The notes under the pieces are model-generated. The model saw only the letters and a program-made list of their open reading frames with translations. It made no database searches and was not told the DNA's origin. From positions 512,563 through 576,562 of the forward strand of contig NZ_PQMB01000005.1 in assembly GCF_002918555.1 (NCBI RefSeq): a DNA stretch of 64,000 nt. The letters are read 5' to 3'. Of this stretch, positions 9,938-24,047 are shown piece after piece (within the stretch, counting starts at the first letter, position 1; each line of letters starts with the position of its first letter). The DNA is from Citrobacter amalonaticus (GTDB lineage Bacteria > Pseudomonadota > Gammaproteobacteria > Enterobacterales > Enterobacteriaceae). The position numbers and the translations under genes are program-made.

Positions 9938-10750
9938 TTAAATCAATACGTATTTCTCAATCGCGTACGCCACGCCATCTTCCAGGTTGGATTTGGTGAT
10001 AACATTCGCCGCGTCTTTCACTGACGCAATCGCGTTGTCCATCGCCACCCCCATGCCCGCGTATTCAATCATCGCGATATCGTTTTCCTGATCGCCAATC
10101 GCCATGATCTCTTCCGGTTTGATTCCCAGCGCATCGGCCAGCGACTTCACACCGGTACCTTTGTTGACGCGTTTATCTAAAATTTCGAGGAAGTACGGCG
10201 CACTTTTCAGGACGGTATATTTCTCTTTCACTTCCGCCGGAATGCGCGTTATCGCTTTATCGAGGATCGCTGGCTCATCAATCATCATTACTTTCAGGAA
10301 CTGCGTTTCCGGGTCCATTTTCTCCGCCTCACAGAACACCAGCGGAATAGTCGCGACGTAAGATTCGTGCACGGTGTAATAGCTGATATCGCGGTTCGCC
10401 GTATACAGCGTGTTGCGATCCAGCGCGTGGAAATGTGAACCCACTTCGCGGGATAACTTCTCAAGGAAGAGATAATCGTCATAGCTTAGCGCCGTTTGCG
10501 CCACAGTACTGCCATCCCCCGCTTTCTGCACCAGAGCACCGTTATAGGTTATGCAGTAGTCGCCGGGTTGTTCCATGTGAAGTTCTTTCAGATAGCTGTG
10601 GACACCGGCATACGGACGCCCGGTGGTCAGCACCACGTTAACACCACGCGCTCGCGCCGCAGCAATTGCGTTTTTAACCGCAGGTGAAATGGTGTGATCG
10701 GGCAGCAGAAGTGTGCCATCCATGTCGATAGCAATGAGTTTGATAGCCAT
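9938..10750 (-). CDS. yidA: HAD-family sugar phosphatase YidA
   Basis: 270 residues, the family length. The HAD motif I IAIDMDGTLL gives nucleophile Asp9 and acid/base Asp11. Motif II is VVLTTGR, motif III is the lysine in VNKGTG, and motif IV is GDQENDIAMI. It has a type IIB (Cof-like) cap between motifs II and III. It dephosphorylates small phosphosugars in the cytoplasm. It lies downstream of gyrB, separated by a terminator, and has its own terminator. Confidence 0.95.
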   Translation of the reverse strand: MAIKLIAIDMDGTLLLPDHTISPAVKNAIAAARARGVNVVLTTGRPYAGVHSYLKELHMEQPGDYCITYNGALVQKAGDGSTVAQTALSYDDYLFLEKLSREVGSHFHALDRNTLYTANRDISYYTVHESYVATIPLVFCEAEKMDPETQFLKVMMIDEPAILDKAITRIPAEVKEKYTVLKSAPYFLEILDKRVNKGTGVKSLADALGIKPEEIMAIGDQENDIAMIEYAGMGVAMDNAIASVKDAANVITKSNLEDGVAYAIEKYVLI

Positions 10751-10857
10751 GAGTTCCCCAGATTAAATGAATCCTCCCTCATGCTAACGCGATTCCGCTC
10801 AAAAAACAGCAATGAAAAGGGGGATCGAAAGCGGATGCGGGTTCCCCCTTTTGCGGG

Positions 10858-10890
10858 CAAAAAAAGCCCGGCAGCGCAATGCAACCGGGC
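10858..10890 (-). terminator. Terminator of gyrB operon
   Basis: On the minus strand GCCCGG...CCGGGC forms a hairpin followed by eight T, 21 bp after the gyrB stop. Confidence 0.85.
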
Positions 10891-10911
10891 AGATTGTACG
10901 GCATTACACCA

Positions 10912-14428
<3,517 letters not shown>

Positions 14429-14568
14429 GATCAGCTCATAACCAGGGCGTTATCGTCGCCATTAATCTGGTTACGGCCAGCGCGCAACAACCGGAACGTA
14501 CTGGAGTACGTGAGGATTGCGAGCACTGCCCGGAGCCAGAATAACAAGTAAGATAGCCCGATACTTTT
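14429..14568. repeat. Palindromic insertion between dnaN and recF
   Basis: These 140 bp are absent from the E. coli junction. The two halves are imperfect inverted copies of each other around the perfect centre CGTAC-TCCA-GTACG: the outer parts share TCTGG and the inner parts read GCTCGCAATCCTCACGTACT against GCGCAACAACCGGAACGTACT. No coding frame is convincing. It looks like a small non-coding mobile palindrome of the ERIC/REP kind, but I cannot assign a named family. Confidence 0.65.
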
Positions 14569-15669
14569 CTACAGACGCATTGGCATGACAACATACGCCG
14601 CACTCTGGCTGGCAGCATCTTCAATCTGTACGCTCGAAACCGAGTCGGTCAGCATAATGCGCACATTTTCGCACTTCAGCGCATTGAGTACGTCCAGCAC
14701 ATAGCTGACGTTAAAGCCGATTTCCAGTTCAGTCCCCGGATAAGTAACGTCCAGGATCTCTTCCGCTTCTTCCTGTTCCGGGTTGTTGGCGGTGATTTTG
14801 AGCTGGTTTTCGCTGACGTACAGGCGCACCCCGCGGAATTTCTCGTTAGAAAGAATTGCCGCTCGCGCAAAAGCCTGCTTGAGAATATCGCAACCGGCTT
14901 CCAGATGTTTATCCGGATTTTTCGGCAGTACGCGACGATAGTCCGGAAAACGACCATCCACCAGCTTGGAGGTAAAGATAAAGTCGCCAACGTGTGCACG
15001 GATGTTGTTGCTGCCAATCTGCACGCGCAGCGGGTTTTCACCGCCGTCGAGCATACGCATCAGTTCAATCACCCCTTTACGCGGTACGATCACCGAATGG
15101 TTGGGCAACGATTGTCCAACAGGCATTGAACAGACCGCCAGACGGTGGCCATCGGTTGCCACGGTGCGCAGCTCTTCGCCTTCAGTCTCAAACAGCATGC
15201 CGTTTAAGTAATAACGCACGTCCTGATGCGCCATCGAGAACTGGGTGGCTTCAATCAGACGCTTCATCGTTGCCTGCGGCAGGGTGAATTCCACCTCACT
15301 CTGCCAGTCATCCAGATTCGGGAAGTCTGCGGCAGGCAGCGTGGAAAGAGAGAAGCGACTGCGACCAGAACGCACCAGCATACGATCGCCTTCCAGCTGG
15401 ACAGCAATTTCGGCGCCTTCGGGCAGGCCGCGGCAGATATCAAAAAACTTCCGCGCAGGGACGGTGGTTGCTCCGGGTTCATGAGGTTGAATCAACGCAA
15501 CGCGCGCCACCATCTCCATTTCAAGATCGGTGCCAGTGAGAGAAAGCGTACCGTCAGCCACCTGCAACAGCAGGTTTCCGAGAATTGGCAGCGTAGGACG
15601 ACCACCCAGCGGGCCGCTGACCTGCTGAAGCGGTTTTAATAAATGTTCACGTTCAACGGTAAATTTCAT
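14569..15669 (-). CDS. dnaN: DNA polymerase III beta sliding clamp
   Basis: 366 residues forming three repeated clamp domains of about 120 residues each; the C-terminus VVMPMRL contributes to the hydrophobic pocket that binds polymerases and the loader. Two copies form the ring around DNA. It begins 4 bp after dnaA ends and uses a TAG stop rather than the E. coli TAA that overlaps recF. Confidence 0.98.
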   Translation of the reverse strand: MKFTVEREHLLKPLQQVSGPLGGRPTLPILGNLLLQVADGTLSLTGTDLEMEMVARVALIQPHEPGATTVPARKFFDICRGLPEGAEIAVQLEGDRMLVRSGRSRFSLSTLPAADFPNLDDWQSEVEFTLPQATMKRLIEATQFSMAHQDVRYYLNGMLFETEGEELRTVATDGHRLAVCSMPVGQSLPNHSVIVPRKGVIELMRMLDGGENPLRVQIGSNNIRAHVGDFIFTSKLVDGRFPDYRRVLPKNPDKHLEAGCDILKQAFARAAILSNEKFRGVRLYVSENQLKITANNPEQEEAEEILDVTYPGTELEIGFNVSYVLDVLNALKCENVRIMLTDSVSSVQIEDAASQSAAYVVMPMRL

Positions 15670-15673
15670 AGCG

Positions 15674-17077
15674 TCACGAAGATAATGTTCTGATTAAGTT
15701 TGAGAAATCTTCTTTTATGTCATGGCTTTCTTCACGCAACTGCTCAATCTTACGGCAGGCATGAAGGACGGTAGTGTGGTCGCGCCCGCCAAACGCATCG
15801 CCAATTTCCGGCAGACTATGGTTGGTGAGCTCTTTTGCCAGCGCCATAGCCATCTGACGCGGACGTGCCACTGAGCGAGATCGACGCTTGGATAGCAGAT
15901 CCGCTATTTTGATTTTGTAATACTCGGCTACCGTCTTCTGAATATTGTCGATGGTAACCAGTTTTTCCTGCAACGCCAGCAGATCGCGCAGCGCTTCCCG
16001 CACGAAATCGATGGTGATCGCCCGTCCGGTAAAGTTGGCGTTGGCAATAACGCGGTTCAGCGCCCCTTCAAGCTCACGCACGTTAGAGCGTAGCCGCTTG
16101 GCAATAAAGAACGCCACCTCGCCTGGCAGACGAATATCATTTTCGTCCGCTTTTTTCATCAGGATCGCTACGCGGGTTTCCAGCTCAGGCGGTTCGATCG
16201 CCACCGTCAGTCCCCAGCCGAAGCGGGATTTAAGACGATCCTCAACGCCGTTGATCTCTTTTGGATAGCGATCCGACGTCAAAATGATCTGCTGATTACC
16301 TTCTAACAGAGCGTTAAAGGTGTGGAAGAACTCTTCCTGGGATCGTTCTTTATTGGCAAAGAATTGAATGTCATCGATAAGCAACGCGTCGACGGAACGG
16401 TAGTAACGCTTAAACTCTTCAATCGCATTGTTCTGTAAGGCTTTAACCATATCCTGTACAAAACGTTCGGAGTGCATATACACCACTTTCGCATTCGGCT
16501 TACGCGCCACAATGCCGTTACCCACCGCGTGCAGCAGGTGGGTTTTACCCAGACCGGTGCCGCCATACAGGAATAACGGGTTGTAGGCGCCGCCGGGGTT
16601 ATCCGCCACCTGACGTGCCGCCGCGCGCGCCAGCTGGTTGGATTTACCTTCGACGAAGTTATCAAACGTATGTTTAACGTTGACGTTGGAACGATAGGTC
16701 TGTTCTGCCGGAGCGGGGACATTATCCCAACCCGAACGCATCGCAGAAAGTTCGGCGCGCTGAGGCTGAACGACCGCCGCCTGCGCTGGCACCACCACAT
16801 TGTTCACAGGTGTTCTGAGCGTTTGGGTCACCGGCTTCGTGCCAACCTCAAAACGCAGTTGTGGGGCATCCGCTCCGCAGAAGTTATTTAGCAATCCGTT
16901 GATATTATTAAGGTATTTGTCTCTTACCCAATCGAGCACAAAACGGTTTGGCGCATACAAAGCCAGCGTGTTATCGCTCAGTTCCGCCTGCAATGGGCGT
17001 ATCCACATACTGAATTCTGTGGCTGGTAACTCATCCTGCAATCGGGCAAGACACTGCTGCCAAAGCGAAAGTGACAC
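15674..17077 (-). CDS. dnaA: Replication initiator DnaA
   Basis: 467 residues from a GTG start at 17077 (SLSLWQQ...), preceded by TGGAG; the frame continues 12 codons upstream but the GTG matches the E. coli start. Domain I (1-90) binds DnaB/DiaA; domain II (about 90-130) is the flexible linker and differs from E. coli. Domain III is AAA+ with Walker A GGTGLGKT at about 172-179 and Walker [10 protein letters not shown]. Domain IV carries the DnaA-box signature ending [10 protein letters not shown]. It opens oriC, 31 kb away. It heads dnaA-dnaN-recF-gyrB. Confidence 0.98.
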   Translation of the reverse strand: MSLSLWQQCLARLQDELPATEFSMWIRPLQAELSDNTLALYAPNRFVLDWVRDKYLNNINGLLNNFCGADAPQLRFEVGTKPVTQTLRTPVNNVVVPAQAAVVQPQRAELSAMRSGWDNVPAPAEQTYRSNVNVKHTFDNFVEGKSNQLARAAARQVADNPGGAYNPLFLYGGTGLGKTHLLHAVGNGIVARKPNAKVVYMHSERFVQDMVKALQNNAIEEFKRYYRSVDALLIDDIQFFANKERSQEEFFHTFNALLEGNQQIILTSDRYPKEINGVEDRLKSRFGWGLTVAIEPPELETRVAILMKKADENDIRLPGEVAFFIAKRLRSNVRELEGALNRVIANANFTGRAITIDFVREALRDLLALQEKLVTIDNIQKTVAEYYKIKIADLLSKRRSRSVARPRQMAMALAKELTNHSLPEIGDAFGGRDHTTVLHACRKIEQLREESHDIKEDFSNLIRTLSS

Positions 17078-17427
17078 GGCGGACTCCACTCGAACAAAGT
17101 CGATAAATGACAAAGGCTGAAACGTTCATGATTTTTGACGCACATCGACAAGACCCTGTGCAAAGGGTGACGTGCGAATTGCTATCTGCAATTTTTACCC
17201 GATCAGGATCCTTTGAAACGATCGGGACCGCGGATCATAGCGTAAACTGAGCAAGAGATCTTCTGTTTCTCACAGATTCTTCCCGATTTATCCACAGGCC
17301 AACACAGAATCGGATAAGTGTAAACGATCCTGACTACGTGCAGCAGGATTTCGCACGCATATTGGAAAAATTAATGAGTAAAGACGATATACTGCTTAAA
17401 CGATCGAATAAAGATCCCGGGCGATCC
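17078..17427 (-). promoter_or_regulatory. dnaA promoter region
   Basis: A 605-bp gene-free stretch separates dnaA and rpmH. On the minus strand TATGAT (plus 17234-17239) in the context ACGCTATGATCCGCGG matches the -10 of E. coli dnaA P2. A perfect DnaA box TTATCCACA lies at 17288-17296, the site of autorepression. At least eight GATC sites cluster between 17200 and 17430, as expected for Dam/SeqA control. Confidence 0.75.
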
Positions 17428-17455
17428 TTGCGCTTTACTCGCCAGCCCGTATAAT
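17428..17455 (+). promoter_or_regulatory. Upstream rpmH promoter
   Basis: TTGCGC and TATAAT are 16 bp apart, reading towards rpmH. Confidence 0.6.
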
Positions 17456-17552
17456 TCTCCACCCGTCACGCAATGCCCGTCATACGGCGTCAGCGCTGCT
17501 TGTTTTTCGCACTAAAAGGCGCGGAAAAACGCAGGGATTTAAGGAAAGAGAA

Positions 17553-17581
17553 TTGACTCCGGAGTGTACAATTATTACAAT
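17553..17581 (+). promoter_or_regulatory. Major rpmH promoter
   Basis: TTGACT and TACAAT are separated by 17 bp, a near-consensus sigma70 promoter about 95 bp before the rpmH start. Confidence 0.75.
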
Positions 17582-17670
17582 CCGGCCTCTTTAATCACCC
17601 ACGACTTGGGCGTCCGTCATTTGAAATTCGTTCGGGCACTCGTAAATGTCATGAATTTATTCAAGTTTAG

Positions 17671-17823
<153 letters not shown>

Positions 17824-17840
17824 TAAAAGCTAACCCCTGA

Positions 17841-18200
17841 GTGGTTAAGCTCGCATTTCCCAGGGAGTTACGTTTGTTAACTCCCAGTCATTTCACATTC
17901 GTCTTCCAGCAGCCACAACGGGCTGGCACGCCGCAAATCACCATCCTCGGCCGCCTGAATTCGCTGGGGCATCCCCGCATCGGTCTTACAGTCGCCAAGA
18001 AAAACGTTCGACGCGCCCATGAACGCAATCGGATTAAACGTCTGACGCGTGAAAGCTTTCGTCTGCGTCAACACGAGCTTCCAGCAATGGACTTCGTGGT
18101 GGTGGCGAAAAAAGGGGTTGCCGACCTCGATAACCGTGCTCTCTCGGAAGCGTTGGAAAAATTATGGCGCCGCCACTGTCGCCTGGCTCGCGGGTCCTGA
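17841..18200 (+). CDS. rnpA: Ribonuclease P protein component
   Basis: 119 residues starting at a GTG (codons for [13 protein letters not shown]), as in E. coli. The RNR signature [17 protein letters not shown] at about residues 57-73 binds the M1 RNA. The protein helps RNase P trim tRNA 5' ends. It follows rpmH by 17 bp and its end overlaps yidD by 37 bp. Confidence 0.97.
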
Positions 18201-18421
18201 TAGCCCTTATTCGGGTCTATCAACGCCTGATCAGTCCGCTGCTTGGGCCGCATTGCCGTTTCACGCCAACGTGTTCAAGCTACGGAATTGAGGCATTGCG
18301 CAGGTTTGGAGTGATAAAAGGCAGTTGGTTGACGGTGAAACGCGTATTAAAATGCCACCCTTTACACCCTGGTGGTGACGATCCCGTCCCACCCGGACCA
18401 TTTGATACCAGAGAACACTAA
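18164..18421 (+). CDS. yidD: Membrane protein insertion efficiency factor YidD
   Basis: 85 residues. It has a short amphipathic N-terminal segment ([18 protein letters not shown]) and the conserved [19 protein letters not shown] block with its cysteines, typical of the YidD (DUF37) family. It is inner-membrane associated and helps YidC/Sec insertion. It starts inside rnpA and ends 2 bp before yidC. Confidence 0.95.
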
Positions 18422-18423
18422 CG

Positions 18424-20070
18424 ATGGATTCGCAACGCAATCTTTTAGTCATCGCTTTGCTGTTCGTGTCTTTCATGATCTGGCAAGCCTGGGAGCAGGA
18501 TAACAATCCGCAGCCTCAGGCCCAACAGACCACGCAGACAACGACCACCGCAGCGGGTAGCGCCGCCGACCAGGGCGTACCGGCCAGTGGCCAGGGGAAA
18601 CTGATTACGGTTAAGACTGACGTGCTTGATCTGACCATCAACACCCGTGGTGGTGATGTTGAACAGGCCATGCTGCCAGCTTACCCGAAAGAGCTTGGTT
18701 CCAGCGAACCGTTCCAGTTGCTGGAAACGACGCCACAGTTTATCTATCAGGCTCAGAGCGGTCTGACAGGTCGTGACGGTCCGGATAATCCGGCTAACGG
18801 CCCACGTCCACTGTACAACGTTGAAAAAGATACGTTTGTACTGGCTGACGGGCAGAATGAATTGCAGATCCCGATGACCTGGACTGACGCGGCAGGCAAC
18901 ACGTTTACTAAAACGTTTGTCCTCAAGCGTGGTGAATACGCTGTCAACGTTAACTACAGCGTGCAGAACGCTGGCGAGAAACCGCTGGAAGTCTCCACCT
19001 TTGGTCAGCTGAAGCAATCCATCAATCTGCCTTCTCATCGCGACACCGGTAGCAGCAACTTTGCGCTGCACACCTTCCGCGGCGCAGCGTACTCCACGCC
19101 GGATGCGAAGTATGAGAAATACAAATTTGACACCATTGCCGACAACGAAAACCTGAACGTCAACGCTAAAGACGGCTGGGTGGCGATGCTGCAACAGTAT
19201 TTCGCGACTGCGTGGGTTCCACGTAACGACGGCACCAATAACTTCTATACCGCTAATCTGGGTAACGGCATTGCCGCTATCGGCTACAAATCGCAGCCGG
19301 TACTGGTACAGCCGGGTCAGACTGGCGCGATGACCAGCACCCTGTGGGTCGGCCCGGAAATCCAGGACAAAATGGCGGCCGTTGCACCGCACCTGGATCT
19401 GACAGTTGACTACGGCTGGTTGTGGTTCATCTCTCAGCCGCTGTTTAAGCTGCTGAAATGGATCCACAGCTTCGTGGGTAACTGGGGCTTCTCCATTATC
19501 ATCATCACCTTTATCGTTCGTGGCATCATGTACCCGCTGACCAAAGCGCAGTACACCTCCATGGCGAAGATGCGTATGCTGCAGCCGAAAATTCAGGCGA
19601 TGCGTGAGCGTCTGGGCGATGACAAACAGCGTCAGAGCCAGGAGATGATGGCCCTGTATAAAGCAGAGAAGGTTAACCCGCTGGGCGGCTGCTTCCCTCT
19701 GATTATCCAGATGCCAATCTTCCTTGCGCTGTACTACATGCTGATGGGCTCCGTTGAACTGCGTCATGCGCCGTTCGCACTGTGGATCCATGACCTGTCC
19801 GCACAGGACCCGTACTACATCCTGCCGATCCTGATGGGCGTGACGATGTTCTTCATTCAGAAGATGTCTCCGACCACCGTGACCGACCCGATGCAGCAGA
19901 AGATCATGACCTTTATGCCGGTCATCTTCACCGTGTTCTTCCTGTGGTTCCCGTCAGGTCTGGTGCTGTACTATATCGTCAGCAACCTGGTAACCATCAT
20001 CCAGCAGCAGCTGATTTACCGTGGTCTGGAGAAGCGTGGTCTGCATAGCCGCGAGAAGAAAAAATCCTGA
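18424..20070 (+). CDS. yidC: Membrane protein insertase YidC
   Basis: 548 residues. It has TM1 at about 5-20, a large periplasmic beta-sandwich to about 340, then the conserved five-helix insertase core. The core arginine lies in [10 protein letters not shown] (Arg366 by length), and the motif [15 protein letters not shown] is present. The C-terminal tail is basic (REKKKS). It inserts proteins such as the ATP synthase c subunit, encoded further along this window. The stop codon lies at the edge of an ERIC element. Confidence 0.98.
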   Translation: MDSQRNLLVIALLFVSFMIWQAWEQDNNPQPQAQQTTQTTTTAAGSAADQGVPASGQGKLITVKTDVLDLTINTRGGDVEQAMLPAYPKELGSSEPFQLLETTPQFIYQAQSGLTGRDGPDNPANGPRPLYNVEKDTFVLADGQNELQIPMTWTDAAGNTFTKTFVLKRGEYAVNVNYSVQNAGEKPLEVSTFGQLKQSINLPSHRDTGSSNFALHTFRGAAYSTPDAKYEKYKFDTIADNENLNVNAKDGWVAMLQQYFATAWVPRNDGTNNFYTANLGNGIAAIGYKSQPVLVQPGQTGAMTSTLWVGPEIQDKMAAVAPHLDLTVDYGWLWFISQPLFKLLKWIHSFVGNWGFSIIIITFIVRGIMYPLTKAQYTSMAKMRMLQPKIQAMRERLGDDKQRQSQEMMALYKAEKVNPLGGCFPLIIQMPIFLALYYMLMGSVELRHAPFALWIHDLSAQDPYYILPILMGVTMFFIQKMSPTTVTDPMQQKIMTFMPVIFTVFFLWFPSGLVLYYIVSNLVTIIQQQLIYRGLEKRGLHSREKKKS

Positions 20071-20193
20071 TACTCTTCATCCTTCAAGCCGCAGGTGTGT
20101 TGGTTTCATTTGCTTGTCCCAGAGCTTACTGAAGTAAGTGACTGGGACGCACAAACGTGCCGCCTTCCTGCAACTTGAATTATTACGAGTATT
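20069..20193. repeat. ERIC element
   Basis: This 125-bp palindrome carries the canonical core GAGCTTACTGAAGTAAGTGACTGGG in two overlapping halves, plus ends matching CTTCAAG.CGCAGG and CCTGCAACTTGAATTATTACGAGTAT. It starts within the last bases of the yidC stop codon, so the mRNA ends in this foldback before the true terminator. Confidence 0.9.
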
Positions 20194-20215
20194 TGCGGTA
20201 AATTTTATGCCAGAG

Positions 20216-20241
20216 AAGGCGGTCAAAAGACCGCCTTTTTT
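20216..20241 (+). terminator. Terminator of the rpmH-yidC operon
   Basis: AAGGCGGTC-AAAA-GACCGCCTT is followed by T residues, 21 bp before mnmE. Confidence 0.85.
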
Positions 20242-20262
20242 ACATTTACAAAGAGATAATCC

Positions 20263-21627
20263 ATGAGCCATAACGACACTATCGTCGCCCAGGCAACCCC
20301 ACCGGGACGCGGTGGTGTAGGCATACTGCGCATTTCCGGCCTGAAGGCGCGCGAGGTAGCTGAAGCGGTACTGGGTAAACTGCCAAAGCCGCGCTACGCT
20401 GATTATCTGCCGTTTAAAGATACCGACGGCACCCCACTGGATCAGGGCATCGCGCTGTGGTTCCCCGGTCCAAACTCCTTCACCGGAGAAGACGTGCTGG
20501 AACTGCAGGGCCACGGCGGTCCGGTGATCCTCGACCTGTTGTTAAAACGTATTCTGACGATCCCCGGCCTGCGTATTGCCAGACCCGGCGAGTTTTCCGA
20601 ACGGGCGTTCCTTAACGATAAGCTCGATTTAGCCCAGGCAGAAGCGATTGCCGATCTGATTGACGCCAGTTCAGAGCAGGCGGCGCGATCGGCATTAAAC
20701 TCATTGCAGGGCGCGTTTTCCAACCGTATTAACCATCTGGTGGAAGCACTTACTCACCTGCGCATCTATGTGGAAGCAGCTATTGATTTTCCGGATGAGG
20801 AGATCGACTTTCTCTCAGACGGCAAAATCGAAGCACAGCTGAATGGCGTGATAACCGACCTTGACGCTGTACGCGCAGAAGCGCGACAGGGAAGCCTGCT
20901 GCGCGAAGGGATGAAGGTCGTCATCGCCGGACGCCCTAACGCCGGGAAATCGAGCCTGCTGAACGCGCTGGCGGGACGTGAAGCGGCCATAGTCACCGAC
21001 ATCGCCGGGACCACCCGTGACGTACTGCGCGAACATATCCACATTGACGGAATGCCGCTGCACATCATCGACACCGCCGGTCTGCGTGATGCCAGCGATG
21101 AAGTTGAACGTATCGGTATCGAGCGCGCCTGGCAGGAGATTGAGCAGGCCGACCGCGTGCTGTTCATGGTTGATGGCACCACCACCGACGCCGTTGACCC
21201 GGCAGATATCTGGCCCGATTTTATCGCCCGGTTACCGGCCAGACTGCCGATTACCGTGGTGCGCAACAAGGCCGATATCACCGGCGAGACGCTGGGGCTC
21301 AGTGAAGTAAATGGTCACTCACTGGTTCGCCTCTCCGCACGTACCGGCGAAGGCGTGGACGTGCTGCGTAACCATCTCAAGCAGAGCATGGGCTTTGACA
21401 CCAATATGGAAGGGGGTTTCCTTGCCCGCCGTCGTCACCTGCAGGCGCTGGCCGAAGCCGCAGAACATCTCCAGCAGGGTAAAGCACAGCTGCTTGGCGC
21501 ATGGGCTGGTGAGCTGCTGGCGGAAGAGCTGCGGCTGGCACAGCAGGCGCTGAGCGAGATCACCGGTGAGTTTACCTCTGACGATCTGCTGGGCCGAATT
21601 TTCTCCAGTTTCTGTATCGGCAAATAA
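20263..21627 (+). CDS. mnmE: tRNA U34 modification GTPase MnmE
   Basis: 454 residues. The N-terminal formyl-THF-binding domain (1-118) and a helical domain contain an inserted Ras-like G domain (about 216-380). Its G1 is [10 protein letters not shown]3 is DTAGLRD and G4 is NKAD. The C-terminus ends CIGK with the catalytic cysteine. With MnmG, also in this window, it makes the cmnm5U modification at tRNA wobble uridine. A REP element follows the stop. Confidence 0.98.
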   Translation: MSHNDTIVAQATPPGRGGVGILRISGLKAREVAEAVLGKLPKPRYADYLPFKDTDGTPLDQGIALWFPGPNSFTGEDVLELQGHGGPVILDLLLKRILTIPGLRIARPGEFSERAFLNDKLDLAQAEAIADLIDASSEQAARSALNSLQGAFSNRINHLVEALTHLRIYVEAAIDFPDEEIDFLSDGKIEAQLNGVITDLDAVRAEARQGSLLREGMKVVIAGRPNAGKSSLLNALAGREAAIVTDIAGTTRDVLREHIHIDGMPLHIIDTAGLRDASDEVERIGIERAWQEIEQADRVLFMVDGTTTDAVDPADIWPDFIARLPARLPITVVRNKADITGETLGLSEVNGHSLVRLSARTGEGVDVLRNHLKQSMGFDTNMEGGFLARRRHLQALAEAAEHLQQGKAQLLGAWAGELLAEELRLAQQALSEITGEFTSDDLLGRIFSSFCIGK

Positions 21628-21631
21628 CATG

Positions 21632-21665
21632 GTTTGCCCGGTGGCGCTACGCTTCCCGGGCAAAC
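21632..21665. repeat. REP palindrome after mnmE
   Basis: GTTTGCCCGG...CCGGGCAAAC enclosing TGGCGCTACGCTT has the REP layout (stem, conserved GGCGCTACGC bulge, stem). It is a single copy, 4 bp after the stop, likely acting as an mRNA 3' stabiliser. Confidence 0.75.
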
Positions 21666-21790
21666 TGATTCACGTAAGTCGTCTAAGGTAACCCATCTTT
21701 CCTCACAGGAAATTACTGTTGTCCAAATGGCAACTCGTACTACTGACCCTCTCCCCGTATGCTTAGCGCCACACTTGTCGTGAGGACGCT

Positions 21791-22972
21791 ATGACTCGCT
21801 TTCTAATCTGCAGTTTTGCCCTGGTTTTACTCTATCCTGCCGGAATCGATATGTACCTTGTTGGTTTACCGCGCATTGCCGCCGATCTCAACGCCAGCGA
21901 GGCGCAGTTGCATATCGCGTTTTCCGTCTATCTGACCGGGATGGCTACCGCCATGCTGTTTGCAGGGAAGATTGCCGACAGGTCAGGACGCAAACCAGTC
22001 GCGATTGCAGGCGCGGTAATTTTTATTATCGCCTCCACACTTTGTTCGCAGGCGACGGATGGCTCGCTATTCCTGATCGGTCGTTTTATTCAGGGAGTGG
22101 GTGCCGGGAGCTGCTATGTCGTCGCTTTTGCGATCCTGCGCGATACGCTGGACGATCGCCGTCGGGCTAAAGTGCTGTCGTTATTGAACGGCATTACCTG
22201 CATCGTGCCCGTGCTGGCACCGGTACTTGGGCACCTGATTATGCTGCGATTTTCGTGGCAAAGCCTGTTTTATACCATGATGGTGATGGGGGTAACGGTT
22301 TGCCTGCTGTCGTTGTTTATCCTCAGAGAAACGCGGCCAGAACGCGATGTATCCACCTCACATACCGCGCAAAATACAGAATCACTGATCAACCGCTTTT
22401 TCCTCAGCCGTCTGGCCATTACCACCCTGAGCGTCTCGGTAATCCTCACCTTTGTGAATTCTTCACCGGTATTGCTCATGGAGATGATGGGGTTCGATCG
22501 CGGCGAGTATGCCACCACGATGGCGTTGACCGCCGGCGTCAGCATGGCGGTTTCATTCACCACGCCGTTTGCGTTAGGCGTCTTTAAACCACGTACGCTG
22601 ATGATAACTTCGCAGGGGCTGTTTCTGGTGGCTGGCGTGGTACTCAGCCTTGCGCACTCCCATGCAGCCACCCTCTTTGGCCTGACGCTGATCTGTGCCG
22701 GTTTCTCGGTCGGCTTTGGTGTGGCGATGAGCCAGGCTCTGGGACCGTTTTCGCTGCGAGCGGGCGTGGCCAGCTCCGCGCTGGGAATAGCCCAGGTCTG
22801 CGGGTCGTCGCTGTGGATTTGGCTGGCGGCCGTCATTGGCATCAATGCGCTGAATATGCTGATCGGGATTCTGATTGTCTGTAGCATAGTGAGTCTGTTA
22901 TTGATTATGCTCGTCGCATCCAACAGGCCCGTACCCGCCCATGAAGAAAGCCATCACCAATCTCGATCTTAA
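21791..22972 (+). CDS. mdtL: Multidrug efflux MFS transporter MdtL
   Basis: 393 residues with twelve hydrophobic helices. The DHA1-type motif A appears as [16 protein letters not shown] after helix 2 and motif C as [17 protein letters not shown] in helix 5. In E. coli MdtL gives chloramphenicol resistance when overproduced. Its end overlaps yidZ by 32 bp. In E. coli tnaCAB lies just before it; here only 163 bp separate it from mnmE. Confidence 0.93.
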   Translation: MTRFLICSFALVLLYPAGIDMYLVGLPRIAADLNASEAQLHIAFSVYLTGMATAMLFAGKIADRSGRKPVAIAGAVIFIIASTLCSQATDGSLFLIGRFIQGVGAGSCYVVAFAILRDTLDDRRRAKVLSLLNGITCIVPVLAPVLGHLIMLRFSWQSLFYTMMVMGVTVCLLSLFILRETRPERDVSTSHTAQNTESLINRFFLSRLAITTLSVSVILTFVNSSPVLLMEMMGFDRGEYATTMALTAGVSMAVSFTTPFALGVFKPRTLMITSQGLFLVAGVVLSLAHSHAATLFGLTLICAGFSVGFGVAMSQALGPFSLRAGVASSALGIAQVCGSSLWIWLAAVIGINALNMLIGILIVCSIVSLLLIMLVASNRPVPAHEESHHQSRS

Positions 22973-23900
22973 CTTATTGTTATGTTTGCAGCTTCTGATG
23001 CAGGAACGCAGTGTAACCAAAGCGGCGAAGCGAATGAACGTCACGCCTTCGGCAGTAAGTAAATCACTGTCGAAGTTACGAACCTGGTTTGATGATCCCC
23101 TGTTTGTGAAAACCCCTCTCGGCCTGACGCCAACGCCGCTGATGCTGAGTATGGAGCAGAATCTGGCGGACTGGATGCAGATGGGGAATCAACTCCTGGA
23201 TCAGCCGCATCATGAAACCCCTCGCGGACTGAAATTCGAGCTGGTTGCCGAATCACCGCTGATGATGATCATGTTCAATGCGCTGTCACAGCAGATCTAC
23301 CAGCGCTATCCACAGGCCACCATTAAGGTACGTAGCTGGGATTACGACTCCCTGGACGCCATTACGCGCGGTGAGGTGGATATTGGTTTTACCGGACGAG
23401 AAAGCCATCCACGTTCACGTGAACTACTGAGTCTGCTGCCTTTGTCGATCGATTTTGAAGTGCTGTTCAGCGATTTACCCTGGGTATGGCTGCGCGAAGA
23501 TCATCCGGCTCTACGTGAAGAATGGAATCTGGAGACATTTCTGCGTTATCCGCATATCAGCATCTGCTGGGAACAGAGCGACACCTGGGCGCTGGATGAT
23601 GTCCTGCAGGAAATGGGGCTTCAGCGCCATATCGCGATGAGCCTGCCGGGCTTTGAGCAATCGCTGTTTATGGCCGCCCAACCAGAACACGCCATGCTGG
23701 CCACGGCGCCTCATTATTGCAAACGCTATAACCAGCTTCATCAGCTACCGCTGGTGGCGCGTCCGTTGCCTTTCGATGCCGCCCAACGAGAAAAACTAAT
23801 GGTACCTTTCACGATGCTCTGGCATAAACGTAACAGTCATAACCCCAAAATAATCTGGTTAAGAGAGACGATCAAAACCCTCTATAGCAACCTCTCCTGA
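22941..23900 (+). CDS. yidZ: LysR-family regulator YidZ
   Basis: 319 residues, the E. coli length. The winged helix-turn-helix is at about 8-65 ([40 protein letters not shown] region) and the two-lobed substrate-binding domain at about 95-300. In E. coli it is linked to anaerobic nitric oxide protection. It starts inside mdtL without a strong ribosome site, so translation is probably coupled. Confidence 0.93.
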   Translation: MKKAITNLDLNLLLCLQLLMQERSVTKAAKRMNVTPSAVSKSLSKLRTWFDDPLFVKTPLGLTPTPLMLSMEQNLADWMQMGNQLLDQPHHETPRGLKFELVAESPLMMIMFNALSQQIYQRYPQATIKVRSWDYDSLDAITRGEVDIGFTGRESHPRSRELLSLLPLSIDFEVLFSDLPWVWLREDHPALREEWNLETFLRYPHISICWEQSDTWALDDVLQEMGLQRHIAMSLPGFEQSLFMAAQPEHAMLATAPHYCKRYNQLHQLPLVARPLPFDAAQREKLMVPFTMLWHKRNSHNPKIIWLRETIKTLYSNLS

Positions 23901-24047
23901 TATTTAAGTAAACAGTGAGCCAGAAGAATTGTAAAAGTAGCATTCTGAACCCTTTATAGGGTGAACTTTTCAGCATTTTCGCCTGTCCATAATTTACGTA
24001 AATGTTACTCTCGTAATGATCACGGACCATTAATCACGGAGCGAAAA

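Noticed and set aside
14429..14568. Small gene between dnaN and recF
   Set aside because: A short reading frame exists, but the region is a palindrome and lacks a ribosome site and codon pattern.
18445..19791. Open frame antisense to yidC
   Set aside because: Overlaps a conserved membrane insertase completely; no start signals.
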